Of a stretch of DNA of 64,000 bases, positions 17,862 through 26,454 are shown piece after piece. The stretch is from contig NZ_JAAMRE010000019.1 of the NCBI RefSeq assembly GCF_013522705.1, forward strand, positions 1 through 64,000, in the 5' to 3' direction. Position 1 is the first letter of the stretch. Every line of letters starts with the position of its first letter. The DNA comes from Pseudomonas lurida (lineage in GTDB: Bacteria > Pseudomonadota > Gammaproteobacteria > Pseudomonadales > Pseudomonadaceae). A program made the translations under genes and the position numbers. Below the pieces are notes generated by a model. It worked only from the letters and a program-made list of their open reading frames with translations. It was not told the origin of the DNA and ran no database searches.

Positions 17862-19235
17862 ATGAACCGCAGCCTGCTTTTCAAACTTGGCGCCATTGCG
17901 CTACTGATCCTGCTGTTGCTGATTCCGTTGTTGATGATCAACGGCATCATCAGTGACCGCCAGCAACTGCGCGACGGTGTCGTGATGGACATCGCCCGCA
18001 GCTCCAGCTACGCCCAGCGCCTGACCGGGCCGGTGATGGTGGTGCCGTATCGCAAGACCGTGCGTGAGTGGAAGCTCAACGAGAAGCTCAACAAGCGCTA
18101 CGAGGAAACCCGTGAAGAGCGTGGCCGCTTGTATTTCCTGCCGGACCGTTTTGAACTCGATGGCAAGGTGCAGACCGAGTTGCGCGCGCGGGGTATTTAC
18201 CAGGCGCGGCTGTTCCATGCCGACACCCGTATCAGCGGGCGTTTTGAGCTGCCTGCGCAGTTGGGCATCACCGAACACTTTGAGGATTACCGTTTTGAGC
18301 CGGCTTTTCTGGCGGTGGGTATCAGCGATATTCGCGGCATCGAAAATGCGCTGAAGCTGGAACTGGGCAGCCAGCGCCTGGAATTCGAACCAGGCTCACA
18401 AGTGGACTGGCTGGGGGAGGGCGTGCATGTGGCGCTACCGGAACAGGACAGCAAAAAGCCGGCGATGGTGGACTTCGCCTTCGACCTGCGCCTGCAAGGC
18501 ACCGAACAACTGCAAGTGGTGCCGGTGGGCAAGACCAGTCAGGTTTCCCTCGCGTCCAACTGGCCGCACCCCAGCTTTATCGGCAACTTCCTGCCGGCCC
18601 AGCGTGACATCACCGACAAAGGCTTCACCGCCAGCTGGCAAACCTCGTTCTTCTCCACCAACCTCGAACAGGCCCTGCAAGCCTGCCTGGATCGACAGGG
18701 CTGTGAGGACTTCAACAACCGCAGCTTCGGCGTGAACTTCATCGATCCGGTGGACCAGTACCTCAAGAGCGACCGTGCGATCAAATATGCGCTGCTGTTC
18801 ATCGCCCTGACCTTTGCCGGCTTCTTCCTGTTCGAAGTGCTCAAGAGCCTGGCGGTGCACCCGATTCAATATGCCTTGGTGGGCGTGGCGCTGGCGTTCT
18901 TTTATCTGCTGCTGTTGTCGCTGTCCGAGCACCTGGGGTTTGCCCTGGCGTACCTGATTTCCGCAAGCGCATGCGTGATGTTGATCGGTTTCTATGTGTG
19001 CCATGTGCTGCGCAGCGTCGCCCATGGCCTGGGGTTCTCAGCGGGGCTCGCGGCGTTGTATGGCTTGTTGTATGGGCTGCTGAGTGCGGAGGATTACGCA
19101 CTGCTGATGGGCTCGCTGCTGCTGTTCGGCCTGCTCGGGACGGTGATGGTGCTGACGCGCAACCTGGACTGGTACGGCGTGGGCAAGCGCAAGGCGACCG
19201 AGCCGCTGCAGTTTGATCTGGAGGCGGTGCAATGA
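17862..19235 (+). CDS. creD: Cell envelope integrity protein CreD
   Basis: This 457-aa inner-membrane protein of the CreD family has an N-terminal helix (residues 11-32), a large periplasmic domain, and about five helices at the C terminus (from residue 305). It is the main effector of CreBC in envelope stress. GGGAGAG precedes the ATG, and it begins 51 bases after creC. I found no clear TTCAC-N6-TTCAC cre-tag in that gap, so it may be expressed with creBC. A REP doublet lies downstream. Confidence 0.95.
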   Translation: MNRSLLFKLGAIALLILLLLIPLLMINGIISDRQQLRDGVVMDIARSSSYAQRLTGPVMVVPYRKTVREWKLNEKLNKRYEETREERGRLYFLPDRFELDGKVQTELRARGIYQARLFHADTRISGRFELPAQLGITEHFEDYRFEPAFLAVGISDIRGIENALKLELGSQRLEFEPGSQVDWLGEGVHVALPEQDSKKPAMVDFAFDLRLQGTEQLQVVPVGKTSQVSLASNWPHPSFIGNFLPAQRDITDKGFTASWQTSFFSTNLEQALQACLDRQGCEDFNNRSFGVNFIDPVDQYLKSDRAIKYALLFIALTFAGFFLFEVLKSLAVHPIQYALVGVALAFFYLLLLSLSEHLGFALAYLISASACVMLIGFYVCHVLRSVAHGLGFSAGLAALYGLLYGLLSAEDYALLMGSLLLFGLLGTVMVLTRNLDWYGVGKRKATEPLQFDLEAVQ

Positions 19236-19313
19236 TCGGCTTGCGCGAGGATCGACAAGTAGGGGCGCAGTTAGCCACAAGGATCGCCACATTCCTTGCT
19301 GTCACCACCGTCC

Positions 19314-19409
19314 AAGGTGGGGGTGGGCTTGCCCGCGATAGCGGTGGTTCACAAACAGATGTACTGAATGACATACCGCAGTCGCGGGCAAGCCCGCTCC
19401 CACATTGGG
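19314..19409. repeat. REP doublet downstream of creD
   Basis: Two inverted copies of the GTGGGAGCGGGCTTGCCCGCGA-type palindrome, common in Pseudomonas, lie about 50 bases apart. They may act as a 3' stabiliser or terminator for creD and for the convergent GST gene. Confidence 0.8.
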
Positions 19410-19421
19410 TCGGTGTGCAGG

Positions 19422-20051
19422 TCAGGCCGGCGGCTGGGTTTCCAGCATCGAAGGCCGCTGGCTGACGTCGGCGTACCAGGCGGCAAGCTGCGGGTTGTCC
19501 ACGCGCCATTGCATATCCGGATGGCGAAAATCCAGATAGCCCAAGGCACAGGCCACGCTGATCGCGGCGATGTCGAAATGGCTGGCCAATTCGGCGATGG
19601 CATTCTGTTCCAGCTCGGCGAGGGTGCGGCGGATTTTGTTGCGCTGTTCGTCGAGCCACTGATCCCAGTGTTTCTCCACCGGGCGCAGGGCGGTTTCATA
19701 GCGCACCAGCACGGCGGCATCCAGGATGCCGTCGGCCATCGAGGCCAGGGTCAGGCGACGCCAGCGCGCCGAGCCGTCGCGGGGGATCAGCGGGTTGCCG
19801 ACGTGCTGGTGGTCGAAGTAATCGAGGATCACCCGGCTGTCGTGCAGCACGCTGCCATCGGCCAGGCGCAGGGCCGGGATCTTGCCCACGGGATTGCCGT
19901 CGACCAACTGCGCATCGGGGTTGACCGGCGTCGGCATGCAGGCGTGCAGGGCCACGCGGTCCTGCTGGCCGGTTTCGAGCAGCAGCACGCGGACTTTGCG
20001 TACGAACGGCGATGCAGGGTTGTGGAACAAGGTCATGTTGGGCGTGGACAT
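19422..20051 (-). CDS. Glutathione S-transferase family protein
   Basis: The product is 209 aa. The N-terminal thioredoxin-like domain begins MTLFHNPASPFVRKVRVLLLETG, where the Ser/Cys position of the active site follows NPAS. NPVGKIPALRLADGSVLHDSRVILDYFD is the glutathione-binding strand-helix, and the rest is the helical C-terminal domain. It resembles YibF-type GSTs; the substrate is unknown. The second ATG (20051) is placed at proper distance from AGAGGA; the first ATG (20057) overlaps that site. Confidence 0.9.
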   Translation of the reverse strand: MSTPNMTLFHNPASPFVRKVRVLLLETGQQDRVALHACMPTPVNPDAQLVDGNPVGKIPALRLADGSVLHDSRVILDYFDHQHVGNPLIPRDGSARWRRLTLASMADGILDAAVLVRYETALRPVEKHWDQWLDEQRNKIRRTLAELEQNAIAELASHFDIAAISVACALGYLDFRHPDMQWRVDNPQLAAWYADVSQRPSMLETQPPA

Positions 20052-20122
20052 GGGCATTCCTCTGGATTGACTGTGGCTAGCCTAGAGGGTCGCGCGGTGG
20101 CTGGCGAGGGGCAGGTTGAGGG

Positions 20123-20202
20123 CTCATCGGGGGCAAGCCCCCTCCCACACTTTGAATGTGTTCACAAATCAAAAATGTGGGAGGGGGCTTGCCCCCGATG
20201 AG
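20123..20202. repeat. REP doublet with 27-bp perfect arms
   Basis: The arms CTCATCGGGGGCAAGCCC... and its exact inverse are separated by about 26 bases. It lies between the GST gene start and the end of the iron-uptake locus. Confidence 0.85.
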
Positions 20203-20206
20203 GCCC

Positions 20207-20389
20207 TCAGCCACGACGCTTGAACAACCCCCAACTACCAATGGCCGCCGGTATGCCCAACCCCACCCAGCTCAACGAATCCCATAGCCCATCCCCCAGC
20301 AACGCCGCAAACAACCCTGCGGCGCTGAGCACGCCAATCCCCAGCGGAATGCCAAATACCTTCCAGAAACTCGACTGGCGTGGCCTCAT
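20207..20389 (-). CDS. Small two-helix membrane protein of the iron-uptake locus
   Basis: The product is 60 aa, with hydrophobic segments at about 9-28 and 36-54 that predict two transmembrane helices. The ATG overlaps the stop of the PepSY gene (ATGA), so translation is coupled. The family is not named, but similar short proteins follow PepSY genes in other pseudomonads (from memory). It probably assists the PepSY membrane protein; no motif allows a firmer statement. Confidence 0.75.
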   Translation of the reverse strand: MRPRQSSFWKVFGIPLGIGVLSAAGLFAALLGDGLWDSLSWVGLGIPAAIGSWGLFKRRG

Positions 20390-21489
20390 GCCTTGCCCGC
20401 CCTGCGCTTGGCGATCCACAAGTAGATCCCGCTGATCAGCACGACGATGGTCAGCCCGTCCAACAGCGCCCACAGGACTTTCATCGGCATGCCGCCATAG
20501 TCGCCAAAGTGCAGCGGCTGGGACAGGCCCATGGCGTCCATGTACCAGGGCCGCTCGGCGATGGCCGTGACCTGCAGGGTGCTGGCGTCGATCAGCACCG
20601 GGGTGAGCAGGTGCGAGGTCAGGTGGGTGCTGCCTTTCATGAACACTGCGTAGTGATGCTCGCTGGAAAAGCGCGTACCGGGGAAGGCGATAAAGTCCGG
20701 CTGCATGCCGGGTGCGGCGCGTGCGGCGATGTTCAGCAACTCGCTGGCCGGGGCGCGTGAGGTCAGCGGCGGCGCGTCCTTGTACGGTTCGATCAGGGCC
20801 GTCAGGCTGTCCTGGCGCCAGGCGGCGATGATCAGGTCGGCGCAGGCGCTGATCACGCCGGTCACGCCCACCACCAGCGCCCAGGTCAACGTGACCACGC
20901 CGATCAGGTTATGCAGGTCGAGCCAGCGCAGGCGAGTGGTTTTGTCCCGGCGCACGCTGGCGAATTTCAGACGGCGCATGAACGGCAGGTACATCACCGT
21001 GCCGGAAATGATCGCCAGCACAAACAGCACGCCCATGAACGCCAGCAGCAGCTTGCCCGGCAGACCGGCGAACATATCCACATGCAGGCGCAGCAAAAAC
21101 AAGGTGAAACCGCCATTGGCCGAGGGCATCTCCAGCGCTTCGCCGGTGCGTGCATCGAGCATGAAGGTGTGGGACGCGTTCGGCTCCGTGCCGGCGGTGG
21201 CGGCCATAATCGCGATCACACCGTTCGGGTCGTCTTCATCCCAGGCCAGGTATTGCAGGGCCTCTGCGGGGCGATGGGCCAGGGCCTTGTTCGCCAGTTG
21301 TTCCAGGTTCAATCGCGGCGTATCGGCCGGCATCTGCTGGAGCTGGGGTTCGTTGCCCAGCAGATGGTCGATCTCATGGTGAAACACCAGCGGCAGGCCG
21401 GTGAGGGCGAGCAGCAGCAGGAACACCGTGCAGATCAGGCTGGTCCAGGTGTGGACGAAGGACCAGCGTCGGATGGTTGTGCTTTTCAT
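20386..21489 (-). CDS. PepSY-associated TM helix protein (iron-regulated, PiuB-like)
   Basis: The product is 367 aa with four main transmembrane helices (near 15-35, 142-165, 193-215 and 338-360) and PepSY-type periplasmic segments between them. Proteins of this type accompany TonB receptors and are thought to help reduce or release siderophore iron at the inner membrane. It starts 26 bases downstream of the receptor gene and overlaps the small membrane protein gene, so it belongs to the same operon. Confidence 0.88.
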   Translation of the reverse strand: MKSTTIRRWSFVHTWTSLICTVFLLLLALTGLPLVFHHEIDHLLGNEPQLQQMPADTPRLNLEQLANKALAHRPAEALQYLAWDEDDPNGVIAIMAATAGTEPNASHTFMLDARTGEALEMPSANGGFTLFLLRLHVDMFAGLPGKLLLAFMGVLFVLAIISGTVMYLPFMRRLKFASVRRDKTTRLRWLDLHNLIGVVTLTWALVVGVTGVISACADLIIAAWRQDSLTALIEPYKDAPPLTSRAPASELLNIAARAAPGMQPDFIAFPGTRFSSEHHYAVFMKGSTHLTSHLLTPVLIDASTLQVTAIAERPWYMDAMGLSQPLHFGDYGGMPMKVLWALLDGLTIVVLISGIYLWIAKRRAGKA

Positions 21490-21515
21490 GCTTCAGCCTG
21501 CTGCCTGTGCGCCGA

Positions 21516-23945
21516 TCACCATTGGTACGTGGCGCTGGCGACGACGCTGCGCTGGTCGCCGAAGTAGCAGTAGTTGCCATCGCAGGTGGACAGGTAGTCC
21601 TTGTTGAACAGGTTGGTGGCGTTCACCTTCAGCGACGCGCCTTTGAGGCTGTTGTCCAGGCGACCGAGGTCGTAATGCACAGCGCCATCGAACACGGTGT
21701 AGGCGTTGGCCTTACCCAGCCAGGTGTTGGCCTGGTCGCCGTAGGTGTTGCCGGTGTAACGCGCGCCAAAGCCAATGCCGAAGCCATCGAGCACGCCGGT
21801 GTGCCAGGTGTAGTCGGTCCACAGCGACGCTTGCTGATTGGGCATCAGTTGCAGGCGGTTGCCTTTGTATTGGCCTTTTTGCACCTCGGATTTGGCCAGG
21901 GTGTAGGCGGCGATCACCTTGAGGTTATCGGTCACGTCAGACACCGCTTCCAATTCCAGGCCCTTGACCTTCACTTCGCCGGTCTGGTCGGTGACGGAAA
22001 CGCCGCCGGCCTGGAAGCTGGTCACCAGCACGTTCTTTTGGGTCAGGTCATAGACCGCCGCGCTCAGCAGGGTGTTGGAGCCGGGCGGCTGGTATTTGAC
22101 CCCCAGTTCCCATTGCTTGCCTTCGGTGGGTTTATACGACTTCACGGGGTCGACGCTGGCGTTGCTCGCCGGCTGGAACGACTCGGCGTAGGACAAGTAC
22201 GGCACGAAACCGGAGTCGAACACGTAGCTCAAGGCCGCGTTGCCGCTGAAGTTCTTGCTGCGGTCAGTGTTGGTGGCGTCGTTCTTGTTGAAGTAGGTGG
22301 TGCCCTGGTGCACCCAGTCCTCACGGCCACCCAAGGTCAGGCGCCAGTTGTCCAACGCCATTTGGTCCTGGACGTAGAGCCCGGTTTGCACGGTTTTCTG
22401 GTTGTAGTCATAGAACGCTGTGGAGCGTGCAGGACGTACGGTCGGGCCCCCGTAGGTCGGGTTGAAAATATTGGTGCCCGAGGCCACGCCGAAGATCGAC
22501 AGATAGGACGTGTCGGTACGCTGATGATCCAGGCCCAGCAGCAGGGTGTGGGTGATGTCGCCCGTGGCAATGTCGGCCTGGAAGTTGTTGTCCACGGCGA
22601 ACTGGCCGATGTTCTCGTCCACATTGGTGGTGGACCGGCTGATATTGCCCGCCGCATCGGCCGGCGAGAAGGCGTAGGAGCCCACGGTCAGTTGCTGGAA
22701 CGACAGCTCGGACTTGGTGTAACGCAGGTTCTGCTTGAACTGCCACGTATCGTTAAAGCGATGCTCGAAGGCATAGCCCAGCGCGTAATAGGTGCGGTCG
22801 TAGAACTCATAGTCCGGATCGCCGAGGTTCTTGTGGTGAGACACCTCCCCCAGCGGCGATTTGATCTTGGTGCCCTGTATCGGTAGGAACTGGCTGGTGG
22901 CGCCGGTATCGTCGCGGGTGAACTGCGACAGCAAGGTCAGCCGGGTGTCGGGGTCGATGTTCCAGGTCAGGCTGGGTGCGATGTTGTAGCGCTTGTTGTC
23001 GATGTGATCGACCTGGGTGCCGGAGTCGCGCACCACGCCGCTCAGGCCGTAGAGAAACTGGCCATCGTCGTCGATCTTGCCGGTGCTGGAGAAGTTGATC
23101 TGGCGGTGGTTGTCGCTGCCGTACTGCACTTGCACCGCATGGCTGGTCTGCTCGCTGGGACGGCTGCTGACCATGTCCAGCAGGCCACCCGGCGGGGTCT
23201 GGCCGTACACCGACGAGGCCGGCCCGCGCAGCAGGGCCAGGCGGTCGAGGTTCCAGGTCTCGGCTTTTGGGTTGGCATACACGCCGCGTGGCAGGGGCAG
23301 GCCGTCGAGGAATTGGGTGGGTTCGAAGCCGCGTACCCGCATCCAGTCGTAGCGTGTGTCGCTGCCGTAGCTGGCGGACACGATGCCGGGCATGTATTTG
23401 ACCGCATCATCGAGGGTGTGAACGCTGCGGTCCTGCATTTGCTGGCGGGTGGCGACGGAGATCGAGCGTGGCGCTTCCACCAGGGCGGTGTCGGTCTTGG
23501 TGCCGGCGGCGGTGCGTGTCGCCAGGTAGCCTTGGGCCGGGCCCCAGGCACTTTCATAGCTGCCTTGCCCGGTGATGTTGGTTTCCGGCAATGCCACCAC
23601 GCCGTCCGGAATCGCCACCAGGGTAAACGTCCCGGCGCTGCTCTGTTCCAACTGCAATCCCGTGCCGCGCAGGGCCTGGCGCAGTGCGCTCTGGGCATCG
23701 AACTGGCCGTTTACGGGGGCGGAGGTTTTACCGGCGGCCAGGGCCGGGTCGAGGGTCAACGCCAGGCCGGCCTGGCTGGCGATCTGGTTGAGCGTGCTGG
23801 CCAAAGGCGCCGCCGGCAGGTTGTAGGCACGCACGCTGGAGGCCTGTTCGGCGGCCAACAGCTGAGGCGTGATCAGCGGTGTGCTGAGGGCAATGGCCAC
23901 GGCCAACAGACTGGGGCGCAGCAGGGTATCTAGCGTGCGGGACAT
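21516..23945 (-). CDS. TonB-dependent hydroxamate-siderophore receptor with signalling domain
   Basis: This 809-aa outer-membrane receptor has a signal peptide (ending LLAAEQ near residue 33), a secretin/TonB short N-terminal signalling domain (about 40-110), then a plug with TALVEAPRSISV, and a 22-strand barrel ending in aromatic TYQW. The CDGNYCYFGDQRSV segment near the C terminus recalls ferrichrome/ferrioxamine receptors (FhuA, FiuA, FoxA). The exact ligand cannot be read from sequence. The N-terminal domain and the adjacent fecR and sigma genes show that it signals ligand binding across the envelope to switch on its own expression. Confidence 0.93.
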   Translation of the reverse strand: MSRTLDTLLRPSLLAVAIALSTPLITPQLLAAEQASSVRAYNLPAAPLASTLNQIASQAGLALTLDPALAAGKTSAPVNGQFDAQSALRQALRGTGLQLEQSSAGTFTLVAIPDGVVALPETNITGQGSYESAWGPAQGYLATRTAAGTKTDTALVEAPRSISVATRQQMQDRSVHTLDDAVKYMPGIVSASYGSDTRYDWMRVRGFEPTQFLDGLPLPRGVYANPKAETWNLDRLALLRGPASSVYGQTPPGGLLDMVSSRPSEQTSHAVQVQYGSDNHRQINFSSTGKIDDDGQFLYGLSGVVRDSGTQVDHIDNKRYNIAPSLTWNIDPDTRLTLLSQFTRDDTGATSQFLPIQGTKIKSPLGEVSHHKNLGDPDYEFYDRTYYALGYAFEHRFNDTWQFKQNLRYTKSELSFQQLTVGSYAFSPADAAGNISRSTTNVDENIGQFAVDNNFQADIATGDITHTLLLGLDHQRTDTSYLSIFGVASGTNIFNPTYGGPTVRPARSTAFYDYNQKTVQTGLYVQDQMALDNWRLTLGGREDWVHQGTTYFNKNDATNTDRSKNFSGNAALSYVFDSGFVPYLSYAESFQPASNASVDPVKSYKPTEGKQWELGVKYQPPGSNTLLSAAVYDLTQKNVLVTSFQAGGVSVTDQTGEVKVKGLELEAVSDVTDNLKVIAAYTLAKSEVQKGQYKGNRLQLMPNQQASLWTDYTWHTGVLDGFGIGFGARYTGNTYGDQANTWLGKANAYTVFDGAVHYDLGRLDNSLKGASLKVNATNLFNKDYLSTCDGNYCYFGDQRSVVASATYQW

Positions 23946-24060
23946 AAGGCGGCTCCTGAATGGAAGTAATTCGCAATTGCCTATGTGCCGAGCGAGATTC
24001 GAAAAGTGATAGGGCGAGATGAAAATATTTTTTGCCGGGGATTTCTCGGTGTGTTTGAAG

Positions 24061-24140
24061 GCCTATCGGGGGCAAACCCCCTCCCACAGTTAATCGGGTT
24101 TTGTTCAGGTAAATGTGGGAGGGGCTTGCCCTCGATAGCC
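24061..24140. repeat. REP doublet between fecR and receptor gene
   Basis: CCTATCGGGGGCAAACCCCC... is paired with ...GGGGCTTGCCCTCGATAG, with GTGGGAG cores on each side. It lies in the 217-base gap between the FecR-type gene and the receptor gene, within the presumed transcription unit. Confidence 0.8.
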
Positions 24141-24162
24141 TCAGCCCAGGCATTACTGATGC

Positions 24163-25131
24163 CTAAGGCCTGGCACCCACCGTCACCCACCACGGCGTGC
24201 GCTGCCTGATCTGCACCGGTAATGTCGGCAACAGCGCATTGAGCGCCAGTGTGGTGTCGTGCAGCGGGAAGCTGCCGGTGATGCGCAGGTCGGCCACGGT
24301 TTTATCCACACCCAGGTAACCGGGCCGGTAGCGGCTCAATTCCTCGATCACGTCGCCCAGGCGCGCGTTGTCCACCACCAGCATGCCGCGTGTCCACGCA
24401 TCGGTGGCAGGGCTCACCGCCAGCAGTGGGCCGAGGCCGTCGCTGCGCATCAGCACCTGCTGGCCTTCTTTGAAGATCTGTTCCTGATGCAGTGCCTGCG
24501 GCTGCGCCGCCACGGCTGACTGCAGCACGCTCAGGCGCGTGGCGTCGTCTTCGCGCTTGACGATAAACCGCGTGCCCAGCGCCCGCAGGCGGCCGTCGCG
24601 GGTTTGCACGTAGAACGGGCGAGCGTCGTTGTGGCCGGTTTCGACGAGGATTTCACCGTCCTGCAACACGATCAATCGGCGCTTTTCATCGAAGCGCACG
24701 TCGATGGCGCTGTGCGTGTTGAGGTTGATCTGCGTGCCGTCCGACAGTTTCAGGGTGCGCTGCTCGCCGGTGGCGGTGCGTTGATCGGCCAGCCAGTAGT
24801 GGATCGGCACATAGCGCTCGCCCGCAAACAAAGCCAGGCCGCAGATGAGCGCGATGCTCGCCAGGCCGCTGCCGAGCTTGCGCACCCGTTGGCGAATGGC
24901 CTGGCGCGACTGCAACAGCGCCGCCCGCGCCGGGCCCGAGGCGACGCTGAAACGTTGGTCGAGCATGCCCAGCTGCCGCCAGGCGCGGGCGTGCTCTTCA
25001 TCGCTGGCCAGCCATTTGCTGAACTCTTCCCGTTCCAGGGCACTGTCATCGCCCGAATCCAGGGACAACTGCCAGGCAATGGCGGCATCGAGCACGCGGG
25101 CCGAGACCGGTCGGGTGCCGATCGCACTCAT
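24163..25131 (-). CDS. FecR-type anti-sigma regulator
   Basis: The product is 322 aa. It has an N-terminal cytoplasmic DUF4880-like region (AIAWQLSLDSG... EEFSKWLASDEEHARAWRQL), one transmembrane helix near residue 92-112, and a periplasmic FecR domain (ADQRTATGEQRTLKLSDGTQINLNTHS). It relays the signal from the receptor to the sigma factor. The ATG at 25131 overlaps the sigma stop (ATGA). The C-terminal STN-like part should contact the receptor signalling domain. Confidence 0.93.
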   Translation of the reverse strand: MSAIGTRPVSARVLDAAIAWQLSLDSGDDSALEREEFSKWLASDEEHARAWRQLGMLDQRFSVASGPARAALLQSRQAIRQRVRKLGSGLASIALICGLALFAGERYVPIHYWLADQRTATGEQRTLKLSDGTQINLNTHSAIDVRFDEKRRLIVLQDGEILVETGHNDARPFYVQTRDGRLRALGTRFIVKREDDATRLSVLQSAVAAQPQALHQEQIFKEGQQVLMRSDGLGPLLAVSPATDAWTRGMLVVDNARLGDVIEELSRYRPGYLGVDKTVADLRITGSFPLHDTTLALNALLPTLPVQIRQRTPWWVTVGARP

Positions 25132-25646
25132 GTCGGCTCGCCATACAGCGCGATGTAGCACTGGCGAATGCCCTGGGCCAGGTACTGGCGCACGCGCGGC
25201 ACCGACACGCCGAGGCGCTGGGCGATCTGCGCATGGCCGAGGCCGTCGAGGCGGCTGTAGAGAAACGCCGCGCGAGCCTTGCTCGACAGTGTGCCAAGCA
25301 GACGGTCGATGGCCTTGAGGTCTTCGAGGATCAGGTGCTGGGCTTCGGGTGAGGGGTGTTCGCTTTCCGGGATCAGCATCAACTCGGCCAGGTAAGCCTG
25401 CTCCAGCGCCGCGCGCCGGAAATAGTCGAACAGCAGGCCCTTGGCGATGGCCACCAGAAATGCCCTTGGCTCGCGCGGTTCCGGCAACGTGTCGCGACCC
25501 AGCAGGCGCATGAACGTGTCCTGGCTCAGGTCTTCGGCGCGGCTCGGGCAGGCCACGTTGCGCCGCAACCAGGCCAGCAGCCAGCCGCGATGGTCGCGAT
25601 ATAACGCACCAACCCGCTCACTGTGTGGGGTCTGGATCGACGACAA
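25128..25646 (-). CDS. FecI-family ECF sigma factor
   Basis: The product is 172 aa. Region 2 (ALYRDHRGWLLAWLRRNVACPSRAEDLSQDTF) and region 4 (TLSSKARAAFLYSRLDGLGHAQIAQRLGVSVPRVRQYL) are plain, so it directs transcription of the downstream receptor gene. No ATG lies in the N-terminal region; TTG at 25646 is the only start that preserves region 2, since an in-frame stop is eight codons upstream. A Fur-box-like sequence lies about 30 bases upstream. It is the first gene of a sigma-FecR-receptor-PepSY-small protein cluster. Confidence 0.92.
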   Translation of the reverse strand: MSSIQTPHSERVGALYRDHRGWLLAWLRRNVACPSRAEDLSQDTFMRLLGRDTLPEPREPRAFLVAIAKGLLFDYFRRAALEQAYLAELMLIPESEHPSPEAQHLILEDLKAIDRLLGTLSSKARAAFLYSRLDGLGHAQIAQRLGVSVPRVRQYLAQGIRQCYIALYGEPT

Positions 25647-25674
25647 GGCATCACCGAATAAACAAGAGGTTTAA

Positions 25675-25694
25675 ACTAACGAGAATTATTCGCG
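25675..25694 (-). promoter_or_regulatory. Candidate Fur box upstream of the ECF sigma gene
   Basis: On the minus strand it reads CGCGAATAATTCTCGTTAGT, agreeing with the Fur consensus at about 11 of 19 positions, including the AATAATTCTC core seen at many fecI-type promoters. It lies about 30 bases before the TTG start. Confidence 0.6.
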
Positions 25695-25746
25695 ATTGTG
25701 TCAGAGGCGATGGGTGGGCGCAATTGGCGTCTGTCGGGAGATGAGA

Positions 25747-26454
25747 TTAAAACGATGGCGCCTGTTGGCGCCGTTTCCATTGGCTTACGCGCGCGTGCAA
25801 TGCGTGCGGCGTGTCGATGAGCTGCCGACGCGCACGGCTGAACAGGATCAGCATCAATTCCGCCGTGGCCAGGGCGTCAGCGCTGGCGTGGTGGCGTTCG
25901 CCGACCTCGAGGTGGAAATACTTGACCCAATCGTCCAGCCCAGCCTCGCGAATAGGTGCTTCGGGGCATAGCAGCGGGGCGATGTCGGCCACATCCAGAA
26001 ACGAGTGAACCAGGCGATACCCCAGGCTGTCCTTGAGCGCACGGCCCAGCATGTGTTGATCGAACGGCGCATGGAACGCCAGCAACGGGCTGTCACCGAG
26101 GAACTCCATGAAGTCCAGCAGGGCCTCCACCGGGTCGCTGCCGGCGGCAATCGCACTGGGCCCCAGGCCGTGGATCAGCACACTGGGGCTGAGTCGGGTG
26201 TGGGCGCGGTGCAGGGTGCGTTCGAACAACTGGGAAAAATCCACCGCGCCATCCTCGATCACCACTGCGCCAATGGACAGCACCTGGTCACGGTTGAGGT
26301 TCAGGCCGCTGGTTTCCAGGTCCAGCACCACCCAGCGTTGGCTGCGCAAGGCGTCTTCACTCAGCGGCGCGGGTTTGCGCAGTTGCGCCAAGCGTCGTTG
26401 TTGCGTCGCATCGAGCTGGGGTTTGGCCGTGCGCAGCCAGCCGAACAGGCTCAC
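25747..26454 (-). CDS. DEDDh 3'-5' exonuclease (DNA polymerase III epsilon-like)
   Basis: The product is 235 aa. Asp45 and Glu47 (VVLDLETSGL) form motif ExoI. HAPFDQHML gives ExoII, and HHASADALATAEL carries the His and Asp of ExoIII, so the catalytic set is complete. It is not the replicative DnaQ by length or context. Its start overlaps the stop of the DUF294/CBS gene upstream (ATGA). This pairing is conserved in many gamma-proteobacteria (from memory), but the role of the pair is not known. Confidence 0.9.
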   Translation of the reverse strand: MSLFGWLRTAKPQLDATQQRRLAQLRKPAPLSEDALRSQRWVVLDLETSGLNLNRDQVLSIGAVVIEDGAVDFSQLFERTLHRAHTRLSPSVLIHGLGPSAIAAGSDPVEALLDFMEFLGDSPLLAFHAPFDQHMLGRALKDSLGYRLVHSFLDVADIAPLLCPEAPIREAGLDDWVKYFHLEVGERHHASADALATAELMLILFSRARRQLIDTPHALHARVSQWKRRQQAPSF

